Shown piece by piece: positions 1-11,088 of a DNA stretch of 64,000 bases (position 1 is its first letter; every line of letters begins with the position of its first letter). The notes under the pieces were generated by a model, which was not told the DNA's origin, did not search any database, and saw nothing but the letters and a program-made list of their open reading frames with translations. The position numbers were made by a program, and so were the translations under genes. This DNA is from Chondrilla cf. caribensis (Eukaryota > Porifera > Demospongiae > Chondrillida > Chondrillidae), in contig OZ026547.1 in NCBI GenBank assembly GCA_964020155.1, forward strand, positions 4,991,509 through 5,055,508, given 5' to 3'.

Positions 1-302
1 ATTGTCCACTGTAGAGAGGTTGTCCACTCTTCAGCGACGAAAAATGTATTAGAAATATAGAAAAATCTATTTTTGATCCCTTACAGCATGTCCTTTGTAG
101 GGAGTTAATTTTGGGGGCGTCCATTATTGAGATAGTCCTTTGATAGAGGTTCCACTGTAGTCAGATGCTATCCCGAAAGTTATTAGACCTAAGAGAATTG
201 CCGCTAATTAATGAGTGGCAATACATGCTGTTACAATGCAATACATTGCTATTTTGTATTTTTAATTATATATTTTTTTATCAAAGCTCACATAACTCCT
301 CA

Positions 303-346
303 AATTCACACACTCACACAAGCACACACACACACACACACACACA
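303..346. repeat. (CA)n microsatellite upstream of gene A
   Basis: An imperfect CA dinucleotide tract ends about 275 bp before the gene A start codon. A comparable tract sits upstream of every paralog whose start is visible, so it travels with the duplicated unit. Reading frames across it (Thr-His runs) are artefacts. Confidence 0.9.
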
Positions 347-439
347 TATATTATATAAAACATCCCCCCCCCCATCACTTGAATTAACTTGTTAGCTCCA
401 TTACTAAGGATTCATCACAAATGTGGTGTGGGGTATGGG

Positions 440-620
440 ATTCACATTCCCATTATCAATGAATGGCACCAACATTCAGCTATTCATAGGGCATCCTTAG
501 GAATGCACAATGAATATCTTTAAAAGTGGGCCTGGTCACCAGGGTAACAAAACAGCCAGTTCCGTTGTGGTGACCACAAACAGCACCGAGAACTCTACAC
601 TATTGACTGGAGATACAGTT
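440..620 (+). promoter_or_regulatory. Conserved 5' block of gene A with TGTGGTGACCACA palindrome
   Basis: This block is shared with the other paralogs. In order it holds an ATGAATATC-type motif (about 510), a GGGCCTG motif, the palindrome at 566-578 and a conserved CAGTT just before the ATG at 621. The palindrome is two facing TGTGGT half sites, the core recognised by Runt-domain (RUNX) factors. It ends 42 bp before the ATG. Upstream of 440, a CTAAGGATTC motif (about 405) follows the CA tract, as in the paralogs. An upstream in-frame ATG at 510 exists, but the same region is non-coding-like in the paralogs, so I treat it as promoter/5'UTR. Confidence 0.6.
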
Positions 621-3600
621 ATGGCTCCAAGGATTCAAGTCTTTGTTCAAGTTACTATTTTGTTTTGTGTGGTGTCTGCCAGTTTTGGTGGCATCACAGA
701 TTTTGAAAAGAAAATTTCACAACTTGAAATCCAAGTGAAGGAGTCTCAAGAACAAATCAAGTCACTTTACTGGGTGATAGAACATCTGGAGAAGAGACTA
801 CAACAGCTTGAAGCAAAAGGTGAGTGTGCTGAGGTTCTAATTCGACCTGCAGTCCTTTTTCTTCATGCCTGTTAGTTAGGACTATCCTAAAGTAACTATA
901 GAGTTCATGGTTCATTATAATATGATGTCACCCCACATTGGTGAGTGGGGATCAAGAACACTGTTGAAAATGATATTCAAAATTTATCAATTGAAAAAAA
1001 ATCGATCATTCCAAAAACCACTTGGATTGAAATTTGAAAATATGTAGAAGTACAGACATGAATTACTTGACATGGTCATTCAACTAAGAATTGAATAAAG
1101 ATAAAAGATAGTGACCAGAATTTCATTTTGTCGTGTTCAGGTATAGATGAAACATTAATGAAGATATATAGTATGGTTGGTGAATCATTTGTGCTCAGGT
1201 TTTACTGTTATTTTCATTCTCAGCATAATAAAATCAGCCATATTTGTGATGCAATAGTGTACATGCACTTAATGGCTTGGCGAGATCCAAAATAAAAAAT
1301 CAGCAATTTTGGTACACTACTTGTAAAGTTTGTCAAATGGTCCATCGCGAAGTTGCCTTTACACCATTATATACTACCCCTGCTGCAAAAGAATGTTACC
1401 TGTAGTAGCTAAAACTAATTTCTAATGTCAATCAAATTTGCTTGTCTTCATTCTTCCACCCATGTTGTTATGTGTGAGTGATATTGTGTCCTATCTGTTC
1501 TTCAAATGCACTTTATCACCACTTTGTATGCACGTCAAGCACATAATTTATTAGGTGGGTCACTTTGCCAGAACAAGATCCACCATTCTAAAATGTATAC
1601 CAATAAAAGTAGAAAAGGATCAAAAAACCAAAAGTTGCCATAGCTCCACTTGTTGAAATAAGAAATAGAATAATCTTTTATCCTATGAGATAGTTTACCT
1701 TCAGTGCTCCTCTGTACGAAAAAGAAAACATCTTACATTGCACAAAATCGATGTCATACTCTATCTGCACCATTTCATATCAAAGTCAGGTACACCACTT
1801 CACAACTATGTCTGAATAAGTACGAACTAACAGAATCTTCTGAAATGTGTCGTTAAATTCTGTTTTAACAGTTCTCAACTATTTACTGTTTCACTATTTC
1901 GTAACAGTAAACACACAACTCTTGTAGTGGTTCAAAAGAGACATCCCTGTCAAATACAACTGCCTGTGTAAAACTCAAATACACTTACCTGACAGTGTGT
2001 AAAGCCAGTGAAAACAACAATATGTAGGGTCCCCAATAGTCACTATCAATTTCAACTGAATGTGCATGGGTATACATGAAAACCCAAACTCGGGCCGTTA
2101 ACAAAAACCCAAAATTCGGCTATTGTTCCAGGCATAAGAAAATAAACAACTTCTTTATGTTAGGTCAGATGATTCCCTGAGATTATGTGGGACACAAGAT
2201 GATATTGTTTATCAACAAGTTGTTATTCACATAGCTAGGAACTGGAATTTATTCAACACATGCCTGAATACAGTTATCACCTCCCTGCATTTTGGCTGCT
2301 TCAAGGGATTATTTGGGTTAATACTCTGAGAATTGACAGGTTTCAACTGTTACAGTAAATAGTTAATATGTTCACTGTCCAAAACCAGATAAATGTGATG
2401 AAACACCTGAATGTATAGATTCAGACTTAATCAGATTTTAACCATCTAGTTCAGAACATGTTTAATCAATTTCATCATAGGAACGAGTAATTGGAATTTA
2501 TAAAATTACGAGGCTACCACCTTCCCCACTCAAATTTCTCCATCAGGTTTTAATTTAAAGAACTTTTGATGAAGTTAATATGTTCATTGCAGCAGGTGGG
2601 CTTGAATTCTACGTATTCTCAAGCTATATGATGTATAATATATAAATTCATTGATGTGGTTGAATGTAGGAAGACATATTTGTCAGTTATATCCTATAAA
2701 TGAAGTTCAAATGACTGGATGGATTAGGCACGATTAGATTTTGCTAAGGGTCTGCTATTATTCCCAGTCAATCGACCAAGTATACTTACCAGGTCGGAGA
2801 GCTTAAAAGTCTATCCTTTATATTTAGTACTGGATGTCAGGCACATTGAAAAGGACCCCACCCACTTTCTTTCATCAGGCATTACCATGGTAGCTGCGTG
2901 GGTCATTTGCATCTTTTTCTGTAGAGATCACAACCTAAGCAGAATCTGATGCTGCCTTACAGGCTCAATTTACTGCTAATGCTCTGTTGCCCAGAAACAT
3001 TTATATGAATTCCCTCAAATGGTTACTTTGGTTGAGACACCTATCAGCAACAAAGATAATTATAAGGCTAGAATAATGAAAATTTAGTAATAACATAATA
3101 ATATTAAAATAATCTAGGTGCAAAGAATATTTATTTCATTCTTAGTTATCGAACAAATTATAATAAAATTAAAATTGTAATTATAAGTATAATATATATA
3201 CCCTTTCCCAGCCCTGCAAATACCTCAGCACAGTTAGTCCTTATAATACAGAATGCCGCATCTATACAGTAGATGCATTAGATGACAAATATTTTTGTGA
3301 TATAAGGTTGACGTGAGAATTAGGTTACGGGTTACTTTATAAGGAGATGTTAACACACAAACATATATGCATAATATACTATAATATATATTATGTATAT
3401 ATAATATTCATTGAGCATTACATACTGGAAATCAAAATGAAACAAGTATGCACTGCCTGTGGGCTAAAAATGAACTCATTTATATATACAGACAACACTA
3501 TTTAGTTATCACAAGGATATTTACGAACTCATATCCCACTTTGAATGCAGTATGTGGTAATCCTTATGTAGTCATGGTGCTGATGAGGATTATATAGACT

Positions 3601-4347
3601 TTTTGCTTCCAAACAGATATACTTTTGAAAAGAACTAGAAGACAAGATGTTTGCAATTGTTCACTTGGGCCAAAAGGGGATAGAGGAACACCAGGACTGG
3701 ATGGGATGAATGGAACAAAGGGTGAAAAGGGAGACCCAGGTCCTCAGGGGGAGAGGGGTGAAAAAGGAGAACTAGGACTGTCAGGACAACATGGGCTTAA
3801 TGGAACAAAAGGTGAACAAGGAGACACTGGACAGAAAGGTGAACCTGGACTAAAAGGAGACAATGGATTGCCAGGACGTAATGGAACAAAAGGTGAACAG
3901 GGAGAAAAAGGACAGCCAGGGAATAATGGACAGAAAGGTCAACCAGGACAGAAAGGAGACACAGGAGTGCAAGGAAATATGGGAAAGCGAGGGCAAAAGG
4001 GAGTGCCAGGAATGCCAGGATCAAAGGGATTAAATGGAACAAAGGGAGAAAAGGGTGAAAATGGAGACAAAGGAGTTAATGGAACGAAAGGCAAGCGTGG
4101 AGAAAAAGGACAGCAGGGAATGCATGGACAGAATGGTGAACCAGGACTGCAAGGAAGGCAAGGACTAAAAGGAGACCCAGGAATACCAGGACCACAGGGA
4201 CTTAATGGAATGAAATGTGATTGTGGAGAGAAAGGAAAACAAGGAAGGAATTTTCACAAAGGTGAACAGGGGCAGAAAGGAGACCCAGGAGTTCCTGGAC
4301 AAAATGGGACACCCGGTAAATTTGGGGGGAAAGGAGATGTGGAATAG
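621..4347 (+). CDS. Collagen-like secreted protein, gene A (2 exons)
   Basis: Exons are 621-819 and 3617-4347, joined in phase 1 across a 2,797-nt GT-AG intron (donor GTGAGT, acceptor ACAG); the product is about 309 aa. Residues 1-23 are a signal peptide (hydrophobic VFVQVTILFCVVSA). Residues about 25-65 form a heptad coiled coil. Residues 72-75 (RTRR) form a furin-type site, followed by C79-N-C81. The rest is Gly-X-Y repeat with six N-G-T sequons. Near the C-terminus the repeat is interrupted by a C-D-C motif and a short RNFHK break. The start is the ATG that aligns with all paralogs. A poly(A) signal AATAAA lies at 4609-4614. Likely role (inference): a trimeric extracellular matrix protein. 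No NC1, C1q or other C-terminal domain is visible. Confidence 0.85.
1845..2475 (+). repeat. Dispersed repeat inside gene A intron
   Basis: About 630 bp in the gene A intron matches, in reverse complement, 43870-44375. Shared stretches include GAGAATTGACAGGTTTCAAC, ACTGGAATTTATTCAA and TGATGAAACA. The copy here has roughly 130 bp extra near 1925-2080. No coding potential or clear termini were seen. It is probably a non-autonomous mobile repeat. Confidence 0.6.
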
Positions 4348-4619
4348 CCAGAAGAGGAAAATGGAGATAATTTTTGAAAGGATATAGATGAGGAGATGTA
4401 AGGATTATTTATCAACAAAGGTACAAACATCGCATTTCTTATTGAAAAAAAATTTGAAATGAAACTAATTAACATAAAAAATTCTACTACTAGGCCAAAT
4501 TATTGTAATCAGCTGAAGGATTGGTGCAAGTGTGTATAAAGTAATTATAATGTTACTCATTTAACTAGTAGAGTGGGGACATTGTATAATGTAATTTGAA
4601 CTTTAGTGAATAAACTGTT

Positions 4620-6319
4620 ACAGAAATTGAGTTTGGATATAATATCTCTCAGCAATAATCAATTAGAGTGTCAAAGATAACATATCACATCAAAGGCAAG
4701 AATAATAAGAAGTGACACGCATACCTATAACTGATTATATACCAATGACAGAATAAAAATAGGTAGCTGAAAATCCCATATATCTTAGCCGAAGAAGCTT
4801 CTATTGACCCCAAAATAGTCATTAACTATAGCTCTATTACCGATAAGCTACCTTGTGATAGACTGTCTTGAGAATGCAATGAACAAATTCAATTGAATCA
4901 AAGCGAAGGAGTTATTCTGTAACAAATAGTGAGCAGAAAATCCCATAATGTATCTCAGATGAGGAAACTTTCATTGACACAAAGCCATTGTCGACTGTAG
5001 CTTTATTACTGATCTACTTCCTAGTAAGAGAATGATTGTCTTGAGAAAAAGAATGAAGGTATTCCATAGCATTCTTTATTTTTAATGGTCAATTTTGATC
5101 ACAAGCATGTATGTAACAATGTAATGTACATAATATTTATCATAATAGCTTTAATGTCAATGACACATAAGTCAATTGCATTATGCAGCTAAAATGTATC
5201 ATATGACTTGGTTCGTAATGAATACATACAATTAGACTAAGTAGAGAAACTTTATATTGCAATGCATGTGATGTAAATTAATAACATTAATAAATCATGA
5301 ATATCTTTATTAATTAATCAATTAAGACATTTGTACTTAATAATAACAATTAAATTATACCATGTTTGTCAGAGCGTGCATGTTTAAATATTCACTATTA
5401 TAATCATACAAGTGTGGGACATAATGTGAAGTGGTGAGTTTGACATAAAATTGAATATAAACACGCTTATTGTGTAGACCACTGATTTTCCACATAACAA
5501 AATGAGCAAGCAACTTCTGAAGAAATGGGTTGCTCCGCTCTAATGCTCTGGATTGAAATGATCAATAACAAAAAATACAAAAGCATGAAAATGAAGAAGT
5601 ACGCATGTTGGCTTACATCATAATCTCGTCGATATCAAGTGTTAGTGTTAGATCACCTTTTTAGCTCAATCGATTGTTTATTTTGAAGTTTTAATATTTA
5701 TAATGATAGAATTGATAATAATTTTTGATCGTATTGGGAACAAAGGCAAGTGTGAGCTGAAGCGAGGCACGGAAGACAATCGAGGTACACACCGATATAT
5801 GATGGAATTATGATCTTATACCTTCTTTTTATCATCTTTTGCACTTCTAATGCATACAATAACTGAAAATGCTCCATTACAATTGTATCTTATTTCGATA
5901 GCTGCGCTCTATCTCCCAAATTGTCAGAAACGGAATACGCAGTTGAAAATAATTTCTATTTTTTATCTAAACCTCTTGAAAGGGTTTAAACCATTGGCAA
6001 AGAAAATAACTATTAAAGTGGTGAAGAAACACTGAACATATATTATCCTTGCTACATATTTCCGAACTTTGACCGATTATCTTGCGTAATCACCAGACTA
6101 AATCACAAGATAGTCATGTGATAACTCGATCTCGGGCTGCACTAAGGCGTTAATAGCATTCTACCAACGCCTAGTGAGACGACTGGACATGTTCCACATG
6201 CGTACCCCTTTTCTTATATCGGCACATATATAAGGCCTGCAAAATGCAGGCCTTATAGTATCATTTTCATTTGATAATCGAATAATAATACATTATTATT
6301 GCTCCCTCACAAACATCAA

Positions 6320-6320
<1 letters not shown>
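4620..6320. other. Intergenic, gene A to relic; no gene seen
   Basis: AT-rich sequence with no supported coding region. Two related segments near 4740-4800 and 4925-4980 (AAAATCCCATA then GAAGAAGCTTCTATTGAC-like) recur again at about 7235-7290, marking a small dispersed repeat. Short open frames, such as one at 5850-6035, have no recognisable content. Confidence 0.5.

Positions 6321-6321
<1 letters not shown>

Positions 6322-6374
<53 letters not shown>
6322..6374. repeat. (CA)n microsatellite of the relic promoter
   Basis: A pure CA tract of about 53 bp, about 255 bp upstream of the decayed exon 1 start. It occupies the same relative position as the tracts of the functional paralogs. Confidence 0.9.
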
Positions 6375-6379
<5 letters not shown>

Positions 6380-6514
6380 AATGATGTTGTTTTCAATAAG
6401 GCAGAAGTACTAAGGATTCCACATTAATGTGATTATATATAGAGGTATGAGATTCTCTAATCATGCCATTCTCTGACAATTACAAGGGAACACCACACAC
6501 ACAACTATCATACA

Positions 6515-6665
6515 CCATGAATATCATTGGTAATAGCCTCTTCTGTCAGTGGCTATAAAAACTGTCTGTTATATTATGGTTACCACAAATCAGCGCTATG
6601 ATACTTAGCATTGACTGGAGGTACAGTTATGCCTCTAATCATTCATATGTTTGTATTCATTACTT
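6515..6665 (+). pseudogene. Relic promoter and exon 1 of a collagen-like paralog
   Basis: The block keeps the paralog order: an ATGAATATCATT motif, a palindrome with one change (TATGGTTACCACA, 6575-6587), then GACTGGAGGTACAGTT and an ATG at 6629, 41 bp after the palindrome. The frame starts like the paralogs (M-P-x-I-x-x-F-V), but the signal peptide is eroded and closes at a stop after about 18 codons. No coiled coil or Gly-X-Y exon follows in the next 4 kb. I read it as the dead remnant of a lost array member. Confidence 0.65.
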
Positions 6666-7104
6666 TTAATATATTTCCGTCTTTGTAGCATTTGTGTTTT
6701 TGATCAATCTAGTAGTCCTGTTGATAGGTAGTCCCAGTCCCTAAAGGAGGATTCTTCTTATATAATAAATCAACCTCATATTATTTCTATAACATTTAAC
6801 ATGGAGTTGAGAAATCCTCTTTCAGTTATGGCTAAATCATAAACTATCACTGACCTCATGCTTAAAGGTTTAAGGCTGAAGGTGAGTACATCCTTTACTA
6901 CCCATTGTAAGTACTGAATTAAATAAGCTCTTATATAAAACAACCCCCTCATAAGGTAAAATAATCGATTCATATCAATTATGTTATGAACACAACAGAG
7001 AATAACTTAGAAATTGAGAGAATGGGACTTGATAATAGTTTACCACTTAATCAAGTCTGGAGGTCAATATTGTAATCTGTTTCAATGACATTGAAATTAA
7101 ACTA

Positions 7105-7230
7105 TATTCATGATGCCAATTGGTATCAGTACAGTAAATGACCAATGACACCAATTAGCAACAGTACAGAAAATGGGCAATTTCGTCAATTGGCATCAGT
7201 GCGGTGAATGGGCAATGACGCCAATTTGCG
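7105..7230 (+). repeat. Short tandem repeat, about 3 units of 35-40 bp
   Basis: Successive imperfect units carry CCAATTGGTATCAGTACAGT / CCAATTAGCAACAGTACAGA / CAATTGGCATCAGTGCGGTG, followed by AATGGGCAATGACGCC-like ends. Non-coding. Confidence 0.6.
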
Positions 7231-10140
7231 TCATAAAAATAGTGAGCACAAAATCCCATTCATCTCAGTAGAAGAAGCTTCTACTGACATGCCCAGAGCA
7301 AGCAGTTTCCGGGTGGTCCGGCAAAATTTATATGCTGATAAGTGTTTTGGTCCGTGAGGAGAAAGGAAAATGCCATTTGCGAATCTGCAACTCCATGGAG
7401 AACAGACCGAACTAACTGAAAATAATGCTTGAACAATAAAGCGTGTGCATTTGTCGGCGAGACAAATAGGGAATTTTGATGTGTGTGCAAAACCTGTAGA
7501 TTTCTTCAATAGCATCTGGCGCAAATTTGTCCATTTACGGTGAAAAGCTTCTCATAGCTTCAAATTTTTGCCACATATCGAGCTTTTCATAACGAATTGG
7601 GGGTCCATCAAATCATTCATTGACATTGCATCCGGCAGTTGTGCAATACATGTATTGCATGTGTAGCTCCCAAGATAGCACTTCTAGACAGCTGTCGATA
7701 ATCATTTTCCCTGAACGTCTTAGAAATCAATTCTTACCTTATAATATACTTGTGTTTATTGACAATTTTAGTTCTATCAGATTCTCACAGGTGATTTGCG
7801 CACATCACATTTGGTGAAAGCCAATATTGTAAGTATTTAAGGGTTGGGGGTTGGCCTGAAAAGTGAATTGCCCGAATTGCCAGACCATTTGCGCTGGACT
7901 TTATTGACTTGAAATAGTCGTTGACTAAAGCTATACAACCAACTACTGCTTGTCTTCAGAAAACAAAAGAAGGAATTTCATTTGAAGCGAGGGATCTATT
8001 ATGTAAATTTGGGGACATTTAGAATCAATGCAATGCATGGAACAGGTAAATAAACATTGATAATAACTGATATATGGACGAGTCTAGTAGCAGTATTCTA
8101 AGTGGTCTGTGAGGATTTCAGATAACATAATTAACACTAGTATATACTATCATAGTGATGAACCTCATGAATGCAATAGAAATGATTATGATTCTTCAGA
8201 GAAGGATACGCTCTGTATTCGTGCATACATGTCCCAGGACCTGGGACCTGCAGGGTACATTAGATCGTTGGTTTGTCTTAATATTACTCCTTGTTCCTGC
8301 TGAAGTAGAGAACTAAAAGACACTTAGATCTACAGATGTCTCTATCCTTCTGACAGGACAACAAGAGAAGAGATTGATTCTATCTGAGATAACTAGTCTG
8401 GCATAGATGTATCAGGACCACACCTGTGTGTCAGATCATTCTCTTTGCCTCTGTACAGCAGACTTGTTCTCTGTCCGACAACAGCACAGGTATCATATGT
8501 CAACATTGTTGCTGTGGACAAAAAAACGCCAATTTTTAGGATGATTATAACATGCTATTCTTATCTGCAGGTGACCCTTCAAGCGCAATAACTATACCTG
8601 GACTCTTCATGAATGCTTGTGCTATTAATTCAATATCAGCATATCAGCAATTCAGCAAAGATAAAATTGCTGCTCCAATGAACCACATTAAATTGGCTAA
8701 TATTCCAATTTTGGTTGTTTTTGTTACTGGGATGCATTTAGCATGAAAAGATAGATAAAGTTAATATCTAAAATTTCACCAATATAGATGTTTATATCTA
8801 GATATATCACTGCATTCGTTATATAGGTAGGAGAAAAAATGGATTTCCATTATGACATCTCACAACAACAATAGATCAGTAAAAATTTAGGTTTATTTAT
8901 TAAGAACATTTTAATCTTTTCATATTTAATGCTACCAACTGGAATGCCAGAAGTATCTACTACACTAGAAACTCGACCTCTATATAAACATTTCACATAC
9001 ATAACACGGTTGATACTCGAAAATATCCCGGTACGGTTGGTTACACGATAAATACCCAATGTTCATTCCTATCCTATATGTACCTATTGGCGCAATTGAG
9101 AAGAGAACATCAATTCTTTAACATCGACTTTTACAAAATAGAAGAGTGAATATCATGTCACGGCTCATGACCAGCCTCAAGTTAGGTGATTCCGTTGTTT
9201 ACATAACTTAAATACTACAAGTAACTGGTTTCTGTATTTGATGCTGACATGTCCTGATGTGTGGTGAGCATACAAAGCCACCTTCGTAATTACTAGGTTG
9301 TTGTTATACCAATGGTAACTTTGACTGATGACTGACCCAATTAATCTCACAAATAGTTACAGTTGAAAATATTTATTTGCAAACTGCACCACATGATATT
9401 TATTGGTGTACTCCCTGAATTTGCATAGCAAATTTGGAAGATCTGTACCTGCATTGAAGTCTGTTCTTGGCATCTACAGTGATTATCATTAGATCATAAT
9501 ACTGTAAAAGACAAGATAATATAGGCTACAGTGTTGGGTACACAGAAACCACTTCCTGTTCAGGGCACATATGACTTAAGGTACAAGGTTTGCTGAGCTA
9601 CTGAAAAGGTTAATATTTGTGATTCCATCTAGCTACATTAATACACAAGAGGTTTCGTATGTATTATGACTTAGTACAGGAAGGCTTAAGTCATAGAAAA
9701 GCAATTATAGAGCACAATATCATTGCAGTCGACATGAATTGCACATTGTGTGGTACATTATTTATACTGTTTGGCCATTGTCTATGTGTCTATATCTGTA
9801 GACATTATCATTGAATTTATTCACCAATGATGAGTTCTTGCAGTTCAGCTATATACTATGATATGTTGAACATATTTAAATATAATACTGTACTATGTAG
9901 TTTGCTAACATTGCAATATTTGCACCATGCTTACATAATTATGCTATCAGTGTTTAAACTAGTACTCAATTACTAGATTACACCATAATTATCACATTTC
10001 AATATAAATGTCGCATCATCTTGCATAAGAGACTGCATAACCACTAGAATCAGGAAGGTTACCACGGCTCGGTGGCATCAATGTCAGACACTAAAAAACG
10101 CCCTATCTGGAAGCTATATGTTAGCTACAATATATGTAAA
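7231..10140. other. Intergenic region with no supported gene
   Basis: This holds a third copy of the small 'AAAATCCCAT...GAAGCTTCTACTGAC' repeat at 7230-7290. Several short open frames (7231-7524 minus; 8109-8303 and 8552-8746 plus) have no recognisable domains or partners, so I do not call them genes. Confidence 0.4.
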
Positions 10141-10149
10141 AATTCTATT

Positions 10150-10490
10150 TGGTTATGGAAAGCAAAACAACCTCCTTAAGAAAAAATGGGCAAAAGGACT
10201 ACAAGAACCTCCTGGACATGACAAAAACCATGAGCTGTTGATGATATTGGATGCACTCGGTCCACAATAAATTAATGGATATCTGTGAGTATTAGGAGAT
10301 GTTGAGGATACATAAGTGGGTTTGTAGTAAGAATTAAGTGAAGCAGTACAAATAGTAAATTATATTATGGAAGACATAGTGTTATCATTCCATTAGTAGT
10401 GCACTTATGCATACATGGCTAAATCAATTACAATGGACATAAAAAGGTCATCCAAGTATAATTCTTTCATAAGGTAAGTCAAGGTCAATG
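10150..10490 (+). repeat. Upstream flank shared by genes B, C and C'
   Basis: Aligns with 17480-17810 (upstream of C) and about 31570-31905 (upstream of C'). Shared words include ACAAGAACCTCCT, AGGAGATG, AAATCAATTA.AATGGACA and TTCATAAGGTAAGTCA. It shows that the B and C flanks derive from an older duplication that predates the 14-kb one. Function unknown. Confidence 0.55.
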
Positions 10491-10602
10491 GAAAATGGAA
10501 ATTTGCCGGTAAGGCTTGGCAATACATACTTATGTGTAATAATCATAAATTATCATCTTTCATCTGCATTATTTCAACTTAGCACACTTACATCCCAAAG
10601 TT

Positions 10603-10615
10603 ACACACACACGCA

Positions 10616-10676
<61 letters not shown>
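10603..10676. repeat. (CA)n microsatellite upstream of gene B
   Basis: A CA tract with minor interruptions, about 410 bp upstream of the gene B start codon. Confidence 0.9.
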
Positions 10677-10677
<1 letters not shown>

Positions 10678-10724
10678 GACGCACAACACAAGACGCATCA
10701 AATCTCACTCCTGAATAAACTTGT

Positions 10725-11088
10725 TTACGCCAAAGCAGAATTCCTAAGGATTCCTTATTCATGTCGTGTGTGGTTAAGGGTTTCTCATATCAATATTCAT
10801 CATTAAAAATCACCATACTCACTGATATTCATTGAGCACCCCTAAAAATACAAAATGAATATCATTAAATGTGGTTCCGTTCTCACAGTGCCTCTTCTCC
10901 TGTGGTTACCACAATATCCTGACAATGTCCAAGGGAAGCTCCACACACACTGCTGTATATTGAGCACAATGTCATCTACAAAATCACTATGAATATCATT
11001 CAAAGTGGGCCTGTTCTCCCACTGCCATTCTGTTGTGGTTACCACAAACCAGCTCTGAGAAGTTTAAGTATAGACTGGAGTTACAGTT
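10725..11088 (+). promoter_or_regulatory. Gene B 5' region with two palindromes (tandem module)
   Basis: TGTGGTTACCACA occurs twice, at 10901-10913 and 11034-11046, each preceded by an ATGAATATCATT motif about 45 bp upstream. The promoter module has therefore been duplicated in tandem, with 133-bp spacing. The proximal copy ends 42 bp before the ATG. The CTAAGGATTC motif follows the CA tract. Confidence 0.6.

Noticed and set aside
510..620. In-frame upstream extension of gene A from an ATG at 510
   Set aside because: The same block is conserved as DNA motifs, not as protein, in the paralogs, and it would bury the signal peptide.
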